DNA of 64,000 bases from RGIG4079 sp045637505 (lineage in GTDB: Bacteria > Bacteroidota > Bacteroidia > Bacteroidales > Muribaculaceae). The notes below the pieces were generated by a model. It searched no databases. It was not told the DNA's origin and saw only the letters and a program-made list of their open reading frames with translations. Both the position numbers and the translations under genes were made by a program. The stretch lies in the NCBI GenBank assembly GCA_045637505.1, contig JAZTZO010000020.1, positions 122,575-186,574 of the forward strand, written 5' to 3'. Position 1 is the stretch's first letter. Every line of letters starts with the position of its first letter. Below are positions 1-8,119 of this stretch, in pieces.

Positions 1-253
1 GCAACAAGAAAACTTCAATGCGAGCACCAGTTTTTTCCTTATTACCATAAAGACGAGCAGGGAATACTTTTGTGTCATTAAAAATGAAGATATCACCTTC
101 GTCAAAGTGTTGTATAATATCTTTAAAATATTGATGTTGAATTTCGCCTGTTTTGCGATTTACTACCATGAGTCGCGATTCGTCACGACCAGGAAGAGGT
201 TCTTGAGCGATAAGTTCTTCGGGAAGTTTGAATTTAAATTGTGATAACTTCAT
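1..253 (-). CDS. queA: tRNA preQ1(34) S-adenosylmethionine ribosyltransferase-isomerase QueA, N-terminal part
   Basis: The first 84 codons are visible; the rest lies beyond the left edge. The protein begins MKLSQFKFKLPEELIAQEPL and continues with PGRDESRLMVV, then DIFIFNDTKVFPARLYG, the hallmark N-terminal region of QueA (the NDTKV block). QueA transfers and isomerises the ribosyl part of SAM onto preQ1-modified tRNA to give epoxyqueuosine, in the cytoplasm. It lies 42 bases downstream of truB in the same direction, so it is probably the last visible gene of the ftsX-uppP-truB operon. The start at 253 is the only ATG that fits the family's N-terminus. Identification is firm, completeness is not testable here. 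Confidence 0.93.
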   Translation of the reverse strand, partial: MKLSQFKFKLPEELIAQEPLPGRDESRLMVVNRKTGEIQHQYFKDIIQHFDEGDIFIFNDTKVFPARLYGNKEKTGARIEVFLL

Positions 254-295
254 AATTAAGGTGTTTTATTATGTGATTTATTATTATTCTATTGA

Positions 296-1015
296 TTATT
301 TGTTTTCGTTGGCCTCGGGCATAACGATTTCGATGTTATTGAGCATTTCAACGGCTTGTTCTACCGATAGGCAATCTTCAACCTTGACATCACCCACGCG
401 AGTGCGACGAAGAGCAGTCAAGTGACCTCCTGAATTGAGCGCAGCTCCAATATCGCGAGCAAGAGCGCGTATATATGTGCCTTTGCTACAAACGACTCTC
501 ACCACGATGCTTTGTTGAGAATATTCTAAAAGTTCAATCTCATCAATAACAAGAATTTTGGCTTTTAGCTCTACCTCTTTCCCTTTGCGAGCCATTTTAT
601 AGGCGCGTTTGCCATCTATTTTACACGCTGAAAATGCAGGTGGCACCTGTTCGATGCGTCCGGTGAATTTTTTCAATACCCCTTCGACCATTTCACGAGT
701 GATGTGCTCGGTAGGATATGTAGCATCAATCTCTGTTTCGAGGTCAAACGACGGAGTTGTTGCTCCTAAAGCAATGGTGGCTACATACTCTTTGGTGTGG
801 GCTTGTAGTTCATCAATGCGTTTGGTAGCTTTTCCGGTGCACACAATCATCACACCAGTAGCCAAAGGGTCGAGTGTGCCAGCATGTCCCACTTTCATCT
901 TTTTGATTTTGAGACGGCGAGCCATAATGCCACGCACACGCTTCACCGCGTCAAACGATGACCAATGAAGAGGCTTGTCGATATATAATATTTCTCCTTC
1001 TAACGGATTAAACAT
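296..1015 (-). CDS. truB: tRNA pseudouridine(55) synthase TruB
   Basis: TruB converts U55 of the T-loop of tRNAs to pseudouridine. The 239-residue protein carries the family signature GHAGTLDPLATG with the catalytic aspartate at residue 49, followed by the KxY/ATI strand region and the RRTRVG block near the C-terminus (SGGHLTALRRTRVG). Length matches short TruB proteins without a PUA domain, the usual bacteroidete form. It follows uppP by 16 bases and precedes queA by 42 bases, an arrangement common in Bacteroidales that links tRNA modification with envelope genes. Nothing suggests damage. Confidence 0.97.
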   Translation of the reverse strand: MFNPLEGEILYIDKPLHWSSFDAVKRVRGIMARRLKIKKMKVGHAGTLDPLATGVMIVCTGKATKRIDELQAHTKEYVATIALGATTPSFDLETEIDATYPTEHITREMVEGVLKKFTGRIEQVPPAFSACKIDGKRAYKMARKGKEVELKAKILVIDEIELLEYSQQSIVVRVVCSKGTYIRALARDIGAALNSGGHLTALRRTRVGDVKVEDCLSVEQAVEMLNNIEIVMPEANENK

Positions 1016-1031
1016 AGTCTAAATGTAGTTA

Positions 1032-1877
1032 TTACATGATTTGTAAGTTCATGCCACAAGCAATCATTATGAGTATAGCACCACCCACAACAATGCGATA
1101 CCATCCAAAGGCTTTGAAACCATGCTTCGACACAAAGTTGATGAAGAATTTAATAGCAAGTATCGCCACAATAAATGCTACGATGTTGCCAATAATCAAA
1201 GTGTTGAGGTTGTCGGTGATGAGTTCAACGCCATGATCTTTGATGAGTTTGTAGGCTTTATACACGGTAGCTCCGAGCATTGTGGGCACAGCAAGGAAAA
1301 ATGAAAATTCGGCAGCTGCCTTGCGAGTCATTTTTTGTGCCATACCACCCACTATAGTAGCCATTGAGCGTGATACCCCAGGAATCATTGATATGCATTG
1401 GAAAAGTCCCACCATAAAGGCGCGCTTTTCGGTCATTTTGGTGTCTTCGCTACCTTTGTTGAATATCTTGTCGCAGAAGAGCATAAAAATACCACCTAAC
1501 ACAAGCATCACGGCTACCACCCACACTTTTTCGAGCATTTCGTCGATGAAGTCGTTGCATAAAAGTCCCAACACGGCAGCAGGGATAAATGCGATGAATA
1601 GCTTCCAATAAAAGTCATATTTGTGCAAGAAACGTTTTGCCCATCCGGCACCTTCGGGGGCAGGAGTGAGATTGAGTAGGAAAAAGCGTTTCCAATATAG
1701 CCACACTACCGATAGGATTGCGCCAAATTGAATGATGAAAGTAAATGCTTTAACATAGTCGGTGCTTTCAACACCCAAAATGTTTTGAGTAATAATCATG
1801 TGCCCGGTTGAAGATACTGGGAGAAACTCGGTGAGCCCTTCAACGATGGCAATAATAATCGAATCGAGAATATCCAT
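1032..1877 (-). CDS. uppP: Undecaprenyl-diphosphatase UppP (BacA family)
   Basis: Integral membrane phosphatase that recycles undecaprenyl diphosphate to the monophosphate carrier used for peptidoglycan and O-antigen building; members give some bacitracin resistance. The 281-residue protein shows the two family blocks: EGLTEFLPVSSTGHMI near residue 14 and GVSRSMATIVGG near residue 167, which contain the conserved Glu, Ser, His and Arg residues of the active site, with about seven or eight hydrophobic segments around them. It sits between DUF3098 (6 bases upstream) and truB (16 bases downstream), clearly one transcript. Confidence is high. Confidence 0.97.
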   Translation of the reverse strand: MDILDSIIIAIVEGLTEFLPVSSTGHMIITQNILGVESTDYVKAFTFIIQFGAILSVVWLYWKRFFLLNLTPAPEGAGWAKRFLHKYDFYWKLFIAFIPAAVLGLLCNDFIDEMLEKVWVVAVMLVLGGIFMLFCDKIFNKGSEDTKMTEKRAFMVGLFQCISMIPGVSRSMATIVGGMAQKMTRKAAAEFSFFLAVPTMLGATVYKAYKLIKDHGVELITDNLNTLIIGNIVAFIVAILAIKFFINFVSKHGFKAFGWYRIVVGGAILIMIACGMNLQIM

Positions 1878-1883
1878 TTAGTA

Positions 1884-2171
1884 CTATTTTTCTTTCTTTG
1901 AACGATAGATGATACCAAATCCCATAAATATAAATCCAAGGAACGCGATAGTAGGACCTACGATGATGCGACGAGTGCTGAAGATGTCGGAGTTGAAACT
2001 TTCCATTGAAGTGCTGTCGCCAGTCATTAATACAAATCCAAGTACAATCATCGCTCCGGCAATTGCCATAAGGATGAGGTTAATACGATGCAATGGGAAA
2101 ACAACGCGTTTGTTTTCGGGAGGAGTTGGTCGGTTAATTCGAGAAGTTGGTCGGTTGATTTTTTGTGCCAT
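1884..2171 (-). CDS. DUF3098 family small membrane protein
   Basis: A 95-residue protein with a basic, proline-rich N-terminus (about residues 1-25), then two hydrophobic segments (about 29-47 and 71-87) with a short polar loop between them (GDSTSMESFNSDIFSTRR), ending in the basic tail YRSKKEK. Both size and layout match the DUF3098 proteins that sit between ftsX and uppP across Bacteroidetes. The function is unknown; the constant neighbourhood suggests a role at the envelope or division site. It is 6 bases upstream of uppP and 30 bases downstream of ftsX, so it is co-transcribed. Confidence 0.85.
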   Translation of the reverse strand: MAQKINRPTSRINRPTPPENKRVVFPLHRINLILMAIAGAMIVLGFVLMTGDSTSMESFNSDIFSTRRIIVGPTIAFLGFIFMGFGIIYRSKKEK

Positions 2172-2201
2172 TATAAATTGAATCTTTTTTAATATTTGTT
2201 G

Positions 2202-3077
2202 TTATTTAAACATGTCATCATAGTTTGAACGCAAATATTTGTTGGTGGCAAATAGCGCGGCAAAAGAGCATATTATGATGCCAATTATAAGCAGACCGCC
2301 AAAAATATATGCTGCATCAATCCATGAAATGGTGTTACTCACCGAGTAATCAATGGTGCGAAGGTAATAGAATATCCCAGCAAGTATGGCATTAGCAATT
2401 ATTGCCGCAAATATTCCGTGAACAATGTTGTTTATTATAAATGGACGGCGTATATATCCACCAGTAGCGCCCACAAGTTTCATTGTGTGAATGATGAATC
2501 GTTTAGAATATACGGTGAGTCGCACTGCGTTGTTGATGAGAACAAATGATATTAAAAGCAATGCTCCGGCAATAATGATTAAAGCTAAAATCACATTGTT
2601 GATGGTGGTGTTTATCTCATCAATCATAGTGGTGTCGGTTACAATATTCTCAATGCCTTTAACTCCTACAAGTGAAGCAGTAATTGATTCAATACTGTCG
2701 CGTGATGAGTATTGGGGCTTGAGTTTTATTTCAAATTCGGGTTGATAAGGGTTGATGCCTGCCATCATTTCGAGTACATCTTCGCCCATGCGTTCCGACT
2801 CTTGTTGCAAAGCCTCATCGGCCGAGATGAATTGTTGACTGGCAACATATGGGGCTTTAGCCCATTTTTGTTTAAGTGCATTTAATTCCGAGTCGGAAAT
2901 GCTATCGTTAAGCATCACTACAAATCCAATGTTTTCTTTGAGATCATTTGAGATGCCTCTTGCAGCAACACCTATAAAGGCTACAATGCCCAATATTAGG
3001 AGTACCAATGTGACACTAATCGTAGAGGTGATTTGTGCGCTGAAAGTTGATATTGCTGATTTTTGTTTTTTGCTCAT
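2202..3077 (-). CDS. ftsX: Cell division protein FtsX (ABC-type permease)
   Basis: FtsX forms with the ATPase FtsE an ABC-like complex that controls peptidoglycan hydrolases at the division site. The protein has one N-terminal membrane segment (around STISVTLVLLILGIVAFIGV), a periplasmic domain of about 130 residues, and three C-terminal membrane segments (VILALIIIAGALLLISFVLI; GIFAAIIANAILAGIFYYL; AYIFGGLLIIGIIICSFAAL), the standard FtsX topology. I chose the ATG at 3077 (MSKKQKSAIST) because relatives start with a basic MSKK stretch; an ATG ten codons upstream at 3107 is also possible. It is the first gene of the five-gene operon running to queA. ftsE is not next to it. Confidence 0.9.
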   Translation of the reverse strand: MSKKQKSAISTFSAQITSTISVTLVLLILGIVAFIGVAARGISNDLKENIGFVVMLNDSISDSELNALKQKWAKAPYVASQQFISADEALQQESERMGEDVLEMMAGINPYQPEFEIKLKPQYSSRDSIESITASLVGVKGIENIVTDTTMIDEINTTINNVILALIIIAGALLLISFVLINNAVRLTVYSKRFIIHTMKLVGATGGYIRRPFIINNIVHGIFAAIIANAILAGIFYYLRTIDYSVSNTISWIDAAYIFGGLLIIGIIICSFAALFATNKYLRSNYDDMFK

Positions 3078-3133
3078 GTAAAAAAATGGTTTGGCATTTA
3101 TGCGCATAAAACGCCAATTTGGTTAATAATCTG

Positions 3134-3141
3134 CAAAATTA
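3134..3141 (-). promoter_or_regulatory. Promoter -7 element of the ftsX operon
   Basis: On the minus strand the sequence reads TAATTTTG, a match to the Bacteroidetes -7 consensus TAnnTTTG, about 57 bases before the chosen ftsX start. No good TTTG box is seen at the expected -33 distance, so the call rests on the -7 element and position. Confidence 0.45.
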
Positions 3142-3196
3142 ATACAATCAAGAGCCGTTGTCAATAGTTTTGGTTGTAAAAATGTTGAAAAAAGTG

Positions 3197-3204
3197 TAAC
3201 TTTG
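3197..3204 (+). promoter_or_regulatory. Promoter -7 element of the His-rich protein / TonB receptor pair
   Basis: TAACTTTG matches TAnnTTTG, with a TTTG box at 3169-3172 (24 bases apart, slightly long). It lies 29 bases before the start of the His-rich small protein. Confidence 0.55.
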
Positions 3205-3232
3205 TGGTGTTTTTTAGATAATAAATATAAAA

Positions 3233-3574
3233 ATGAGAGTAGAACATCGCAAAGCAATAGGTGCAGTGCTATTATTAGCGCTGTTGATGACCTACAAGGT
3301 TGCTGTTACGATGTTTGTGCACACTCACAATGTCGAGGGGACAATGGTGGCACACTCTCACCCCTTTACCAATAGTAATCACTCTCACTCTTCATCGCAA
3401 ATTTTAGTTATAGGGCAGTTGAGCTCATTTAATGGGCTTGAGCATGCAGCATGTGATGAAATTAAGGTATATCACAATAGCGTTGAGGAGATTGAATATG
3501 TAACTCACGACCTAAATGTAATTAATGCGAGAGAAGCCGGCATTTCTTTGCGAGCTCCTCCTGTGTGTTGTTAA
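3233..3574 (+). CDS. Small His-rich, membrane-anchored protein of unknown function
   Basis: A 113-residue protein with one hydrophobic segment near the N-terminus (about 10-30, AIGAVLLLALLMTYKVAVTM) and then histidine-rich stretches (HTHNVEG, HSHPF, NHSHSSS). It ends in Cys-Cys. Seen directly: clustered His and terminal Cys, which would suit metal binding on the outer face of the membrane. The downstream gene, 63 bases away, encodes a TonB receptor whose mature N-terminus is also His-rich, so the pair may act in uptake or sensing of a metal such as zinc, nickel or copper. That role is an inference; I do not recognise a named family. Confidence 0.75.
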   Translation: MRVEHRKAIGAVLLLALLMTYKVAVTMFVHTHNVEGTMVAHSHPFTNSNHSHSSSQILVIGQLSSFNGLEHAACDEIKVYHNSVEEIEYVTHDLNVINAREAGISLRAPPVCC

Positions 3575-3637
3575 AAAAACTGATTTACCAACTAAACTGA
3601 TAGAGTTTTTTACAACCAATTAATTACAAGTTTCAAA

Positions 3638-6052
3638 ATGAAAAAAATAATTATGGTGTGTGTGTCTATGTTAATAGGCGCATATGCTACTATGAGTGCG
3701 GCTGGGCATGGCGAAGATCATAGCCATGAACATGGTCAGCATTATTGCCATCTTCATGGTCACACACATGGAGAAAATCTCGATAAATTTAAGAAAAATG
3801 CTATTACCGGCCATGTGTTTGAATATGGTAGCCATGAGGTAATACCATTTGCTACAATATATGTTGAAGAAACGGCCGATGGTGTAATGGCTGGCGACGG
3901 AGGTGAGTTCTTTATTGAAAACCTCGCTGACGGCAAATATACCCTTCGCGTTCAATGTATGGGCTATGGGACAAAAAAGGTCGAAGTGTCATTGAAAGGG
4001 CATGAGTTTAAGCATATTGATGTTGAACTCGATGCAAGTAGTGTGCAACTCGACGATGTAGTAGTGTCGGCATCGCGCAATGCTGTGCGCCGATGTGAGG
4101 CTCCTGTGGTGGTTAATATCTTGAACCAACAATTATTTGAAAGAACCAATTCGACCGACTTGGCGCAATCACTCAATTTCCAATCGGGACTTCGCGTCGA
4201 AAATAGTTGTCAAAACTGTGCGTTCCCACAAGTGCGCATCAACGGACTCGAGGGGCCTTATTCGCAAGTGTTGATTAATAGCCGTCCGGTGGTAAGTGCA
4301 TTGTCGGGGGTATATGCTCTTGAACAGTTGCCAGTGAATATGATTGACCGCATAGAGGTTGTGCGTGGGGGCGGTTCGGCTCTCTTTGGTGCAAATGCTG
4401 TGGGTGGAACAATTAATATTATCACAAAAGACCCTATTAATAACTCATTTAGTGTGGGAACTACCATCTCAAATATGAATGGTGGTGCATGGGAAGAGGT
4501 GATGAATGCCAATGCCTCATTGGTGTCGGAAGACAACAAGTATGGTATTGCTCTTTATGAAACATTCCGTAATCGCAACCCCTATGATGCCAATAGTGAC
4601 GGTTTCTCGGAGGTGGGATTGATGAATCTTAATTCTTTTGGTGTTAATGCCTACTATCGCCCATCAATGTTTAGTCGCATTAGTTTGGAATATCACACAA
4701 CCAACGAGTTTCGCCGTGGAGGGAATAAGTTTGATCTTGAACCATTCCAGTCAGATATTACAGAGCAAACCAGTCACCTCATCAATAGTGGAGGCTTGAG
4801 TTATGAACAATCGTGGAATGAGTATAAGCATCGCATGTCGCTCTACACCTCAATCCAAGATATTAATCGCAATAGTTACTACGGAGCACAACAAAATCCT
4901 AATGCATATGGCAAAACCGACGACTTGACATGGGTAGTGGGTGGTATGTACACTGAAAATTATGACAAAGTGATTTTCTCGCCTGCAACATTTACTGCCG
5001 GTCTTGAATACCAAAGCAACTCTATGCACGATGTGATGGTGGGGTATGGGCGTGACATGACTCAAGAAGTGAAAATCTTTGGTGCTTTTGTGCAAAACGA
5101 GTGGAAAATGAATCATTTTACATTGCTTGCAGGTTTGCGCCTCGATAATCACAACCTCATTGAGAACCCTATTTTGAGCCCTCGTGTAAATCTTATGTAT
5201 AAGGCAAATGATAAGTTCCAAGCGCGAGTGACATGGTCAACTGGTTTCCGTGCACCTCAAGCCTATGATGAAGACCTTCACATTACAGCCGTAGGTGGTG
5301 AAGGTACATTAATCGAACTTGCCGATGGATTGCGCCCAGAGCGCTCTAACTCGTTTAGTGGCTCGGTCGATTGGGTGTGCAACATAGGTCACTGGCAAGC
5401 CAACTTGCTTGTTGAAGGATTCTATACCACTCTCGACGATGTGTTTGTGCTTGAAGAAGACTCATTGCGTTCAAATGTTAAGATTCGTCGCAATGGTAGT
5501 GGCGCTCATGTGTATGGTGCCAATGTTGATTTCAAGATTGCGCATGGAAAAGATATAGCATTGCAACTTGGGGCTACATGGCAACAAAGTCGTTATAAAG
5601 AGGCCGAACAATGGAGTGAAGACCCATCGGTTGCTCCAACAAAATATATGATGCGTACCCCCGATTTATATGGCTACTTTACTTTGAGTGGTGAGTTGTT
5701 CCGCAACTTTGAATGGGCATTGTCGGGCGTATATACTGGTCGCATGTATGTGCCTCATTATGCTCCTGGCGAAGTGCTTCAAGATGATCCTTATTATGAT
5801 GAATATGTGGCTAATAACTACATCAAGCACGATGAATTGGTTCACACTCCCGATTTCTTTGACTTTAATGTGAAATTAAACTACACCATCCCTTTAACCA
5901 AACTATTAAGTATGCAAGTCAATGCCGGAGTGAAAAACATATTCAATGCGTTCCAAAAAGACCTCGACACAGGCACATTCCGCGACTCGGGCTATTTCTA
6001 TGGTCCCACAGCTCCTCGCACCTACTTTGCCGGAGTGAAGTTCTTTATGTAG
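3638..6052 (+). CDS. TonB-dependent outer-membrane receptor with His-rich N-terminus, probable metal uptake
   Basis: 804 residues: signal peptide (1-21), a His-rich stretch (about 24-46, with HSHEHG and HLHGHTHG), a carboxypeptidase-regulatory-like domain (about 55-135, ITGHVFEYGSHEVIPFATIYV), then the plug (LDDVVVSASRN; INGLEGPYSQVLINSRPV; IEVVRGGGSALFGANAVGGTI) and a 22-strand-type barrel ending in aromatic AGVKFFM. The plug contains a CxxC pair (SCQNCAFPQ). The receptor takes up a ligand through the outer membrane using TonB energy. His-rich N-terminus and the His-rich partner upstream suggest a metal or metal complex; the exact ligand cannot be read from the sequence. Confidence 0.93.
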   Translation: MKKIIMVCVSMLIGAYATMSAAGHGEDHSHEHGQHYCHLHGHTHGENLDKFKKNAITGHVFEYGSHEVIPFATIYVEETADGVMAGDGGEFFIENLADGKYTLRVQCMGYGTKKVEVSLKGHEFKHIDVELDASSVQLDDVVVSASRNAVRRCEAPVVVNILNQQLFERTNSTDLAQSLNFQSGLRVENSCQNCAFPQVRINGLEGPYSQVLINSRPVVSALSGVYALEQLPVNMIDRIEVVRGGGSALFGANAVGGTINIITKDPINNSFSVGTTISNMNGGAWEEVMNANASLVSEDNKYGIALYETFRNRNPYDANSDGFSEVGLMNLNSFGVNAYYRPSMFSRISLEYHTTNEFRRGGNKFDLEPFQSDITEQTSHLINSGGLSYEQSWNEYKHRMSLYTSIQDINRNSYYGAQQNPNAYGKTDDLTWVVGGMYTENYDKVIFSPATFTAGLEYQSNSMHDVMVGYGRDMTQEVKIFGAFVQNEWKMNHFTLLAGLRLDNHNLIENPILSPRVNLMYKANDKFQARVTWSTGFRAPQAYDEDLHITAVGGEGTLIELADGLRPERSNSFSGSVDWVCNIGHWQANLLVEGFYTTLDDVFVLEEDSLRSNVKIRRNGSGAHVYGANVDFKIAHGKDIALQLGATWQQSRYKEAEQWSEDPSVAPTKYMMRTPDLYGYFTLSGELFRNFEWALSGVYTGRMYVPHYAPGEVLQDDPYYDEYVANNYIKHDELVHTPDFFDFNVKLNYTIPLTKLLSMQVNAGVKNIFNAFQKDLDTGTFRDSGYFYGPTAPRTYFAGVKFFM

Positions 6053-6216
6053 AACATTTGGGTGTAAATCCATTTAGAATTATACGAATTACCAAAGGGG
6101 AAATGCATCTTCAAGATGCGTTTTCCTATTTTGTTGCTATTTTGTGTTGATTTTTTTGATATATAACTTATTGAATGTCAATAAATTACCCCCCCATTAA
6201 ATTGCCCTTGATAATA

Positions 6217-6249
6217 TTTGTTTTTTTAGGAAAAGTTTTGTTAACTTTG
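6217..6249 (+). promoter_or_regulatory. Promoter of outer-membrane protein copy 1
   Basis: TTTG at 6217-6220 and TAACTTTG at 6242-6249, separated by 21 bases, a textbook Bacteroidetes promoter. A C7 tract ends 21 bases upstream of the TTTG box. Confidence 0.8.
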
Positions 6250-6304
6250 CGATAAATAACCTCTTAAGAAGAACAAATTTTGAAAACATTAAAATTAAAA
6301 AGTT

Positions 6305-6865
6305 ATGAAAAAGGTAATTATTGCATTGACATTGATTTTAGGTTTGTCGTTTGGTGCATTTGCTCAAGATTATAGCTTAAAACCTGGATATAAAGGATTC
6401 TTTGAAGCAGGATTTATTTATAGTGGTTCGGAGTTGGAATTTCACACAAGCCAAAAATATGGAAAGTTTGGAATGAGTCGTATCGAGTTGACAACATCAC
6501 ATGGTATTCAACTCAATCCATACCTCTTTTTAGGAGGGGGTGTCTCACTCGATTGCTACACTGAAAGTTTGTATTTTGCCGTTCCATTATTTGTAAACGC
6601 CCGAGTAACACCATTGGTCGGTAATATTACCCCATTTGTTGATGTAAAAGGTGGATATAGTTTGGGATATTTCCAAGGTCCATATTTATCAGCACATATT
6701 GGTTGCCGATTTGGAATTACAAGAAGCGTAGGTATCAATGTTGGGGTGGGATATACATATATAACCGTACCTAAACGCAAATATGTTTATGACCCAATGG
6801 GATATTACAAGGGGGTAATGATGGACACTAATGGATTTGGTATAAATGTAGGCTTCGATTTTTAA
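6305..6865 (+). CDS. Secreted outer-membrane beta-barrel-like protein, copy 1
   Basis: 186 residues with a clear signal peptide (MKKVIIALTLILGLSFGAFAQ, cleaved after AFAQ) and a mature part of short alternating hydrophobic strands rich in Gly and aromatics, ending FGINVGFDF, as in small outer-membrane barrels (the OmpA/PorT-like beta-barrel class). The conserved stretch NPYLFLGGGVSLDCYTE is shared with the copy at 7509. Function is unknown. It has its own promoter and terminator and so forms a single-gene unit. Its closest relative visible here is the second copy; the two are clearly duplicates. Confidence 0.8.
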   Translation: MKKVIIALTLILGLSFGAFAQDYSLKPGYKGFFEAGFIYSGSELEFHTSQKYGKFGMSRIELTTSHGIQLNPYLFLGGGVSLDCYTESLYFAVPLFVNARVTPLVGNITPFVDVKGGYSLGYFQGPYLSAHIGCRFGITRSVGINVGVGYTYITVPKRKYVYDPMGYYKGVMMDTNGFGINVGFDF

Positions 6866-6889
6866 GAGGAATACAGGCTATATAGCATA

Positions 6890-6924
6890 AAGCAGTGGGC
6901 GATTTTTCGTTCACTGCTTTGTTG
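6890..6924 (+). terminator. Terminator after outer-membrane protein copy 1
   Basis: Arms AGCAGTG (6891-6897) and CACTGCT (6912-6918) followed by a T-rich stretch; the same arms recur after copy 2. It also ends just before the stop of the HigA gene on the other strand and may serve both. Confidence 0.7.
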
Positions 6925-6928
6925 TGGT

Positions 6929-7249
6929 TTATGAGTGAAAAGGGGCAGAGCCTATGTATTTTACTTGGTCTATTTGATTCGTCAGTTGTGAGTTGTGGCG
7001 TGCTTGATAGAGGTTATAATTGAGTTGTATTCGCATAAGAATGTCGGCACGGAGTCCTAAAGCTGCCTCTACCATTAAGGCTGTGCTTGTGGTGAGTGGA
7101 CGATGTGCGTTGAGGAGTTCGTTTAGTGCTGAATACGACATCCCTATCTCTTTAGCCAAATTGCGTTGTGAGATGTTGTTATAACCTATTTCATTTTTAA
7201 TAACCTCACCGGGGTGAATGGGTACTGCCGAAAAATCAAATTGTGCCAT
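6929..7249 (-). CDS. HigA-like antitoxin / XRE-family transcriptional regulator, no toxin partner visible
   Basis: 106 residues from the ATG at 7249. The N-terminus FSAVPIHPGEVIKNEI is the classic HigA opening, followed by a helix-turn-helix (SQRNLAKEIGMSYSALNELL, LTTSTALMVEAALGL). HigA proteins bind their own operator and neutralise a HigB mRNA interferase that is usually encoded just upstream. Upstream here (7250-7500) is only the promoter zone of the next gene, with no room for HigB, and downstream is a terminator. It is therefore an orphan antitoxin or a stand-alone regulator, possibly of the two flanking duplicated genes (inference). A longer reading frame starting at 7561 overlaps the neighbouring gene and is rejected. 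Confidence 0.85.
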   Translation of the reverse strand: MAQFDFSAVPIHPGEVIKNEIGYNNISQRNLAKEIGMSYSALNELLNAHRPLTTSTALMVEAALGLRADILMRIQLNYNLYQARHNSQLTNQIDQVKYIGSAPFHS

Positions 7250-7425
7250 GATTTCAAGTTTTAGAATGAAAAGAAGTGCTAAACTGGTAATAAAACATAA
7301 TTCACATACAAAAAGTTTAAAGGCAAAAAATGATACATGTAGGAATCTCTTTTGGTAAATACTTGTTAATTGTAAGTCATTGAATAGCAATGATTTACCC
7401 CCCCAATAAAATAGCGCTATTTTTA

Positions 7426-7457
7426 TTTGTATTTTATGAAAAGAATTTGCATCTTTG
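7426..7457 (+). promoter_or_regulatory. Promoter of outer-membrane protein copy 2
   Basis: TTTG at 7426-7429 and CATCTTTG (one mismatch to TAnnTTTG) at 7450-7457, 20 bases apart. A C7 tract at 7398-7404 sits 21 bases upstream of the TTTG box, as in copy 1. Confidence 0.7.
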
Positions 7458-7508
7458 CAAAACAAACTCTTGCAATATAAAGATTTATAACAATTAAATT
7501 TAATAGAT

Positions 7509-8063
7509 ATGAAAAAGGTGATAGTTGCGTTAGCATTAATGCTCGGTGTCTCATTAAGCACATTTGCGCAAGATTATAGCGTGAAACGAGGATATAAAGG
7601 TTTTATTGATTTTGGTTATTCACAAAATGTTGGCATGGACGGAGTCGCAAATGAGATAAGTGGATATGACTCAAACAAAATTTTTTGGTCAACATCACAT
7701 GGTTATCAATTTAATCCATATCTCTTTGTTGGAGCCGGATTTTCATTAGATTGTTATACGACTAAAACATGGTTTACTATGCCATTCTTCGCCAATGTGA
7801 GAGTAACTCCATTGAATGGCAACATAACTCCTTTTGTAGATGTAAAAGGGGGTTATAACTTCATAGGATACATGAAAGGATTGTATTTAGCACCAAGCAT
7901 TGGTTGCCGATTTGGATTAACTCGAAGAGTTGGTTTGAATGTAGGAATAGGCTATACTATGCAACAAAGCATATCAAACCACTATCAATGGGATCCATAT
8001 AATAAAGTAGATGACGAAACCTTAAATCATGGGTTAAGTTTCTATTTTGGCTTTGACTTCTAA
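7509..8063 (+). CDS. Secreted outer-membrane beta-barrel-like protein, copy 2
   Basis: 184 residues with signal peptide (MKKVIVALALMLGVSLSTFA, cleaved near TFAQ). Mature part aligns with copy 1 through YSVKRGYKGFIDFGY, TSHGYQFNPYLFVGAGFSLD, ITPFVDVKGGYNF, and SIGCRFGLTRRVGLNVGIGY, and ends in aromatic FYFGFDF as outer-membrane barrels do. Function unknown. The upstream C7 tract, promoter and downstream terminator are also duplicated, so the event copied a complete unit. Divergence of the central loops (residues about 35-55 and the last 25) suggests the copies may face different ligands or immune pressure (inference). Confidence 0.8.
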   Translation: MKKVIVALALMLGVSLSTFAQDYSVKRGYKGFIDFGYSQNVGMDGVANEISGYDSNKIFWSTSHGYQFNPYLFVGAGFSLDCYTTKTWFTMPFFANVRVTPLNGNITPFVDVKGGYNFIGYMKGLYLAPSIGCRFGLTRRVGLNVGIGYTMQQSISNHYQWDPYNKVDDETLNHGLSFYFGFDF

Positions 8064-8085
8064 AGCACAACTACATAACGAATCG

Positions 8086-8116
8086 AGCAGTGGGCAATGG
8101 TGTTCACTGCTTTTTG
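8086..8116. terminator. Terminator between outer-membrane protein copy 2 and the MFS gene
   Basis: Arms AGCAGTG (8086-8092) and CACTGCT (8105-8111) followed by TTTTG. It lies between converging genes and may work in both directions. Confidence 0.65.
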
Positions 8117-8119
8117 TTT

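Larger units (their letters stand above)
6180..8116. repeat. Duplicated outer-membrane-protein cassette (two direct copies)
   Basis: Two direct copies of one whole transcription unit: about 6180-6924 and 7380-8116. Each has a C7 tract (6189-6195; 7398-7404), a promoter whose TTTG box begins 21-22 bases after the C run, a coding region for a 184-186-residue secreted protein, and a terminator with the same arms AGCAGTG/CACTGCT. The copies have diverged within the coding sequence. A HigA-like gene on the opposite strand lies between them. Confidence 0.8.

Noticed and set aside
7249..7561. Longer 210-codon start of the HigA-like frame
   Set aside because: It would overlap the promoter and the start of the second outer-membrane protein gene; the HigA consensus begins at 7249.
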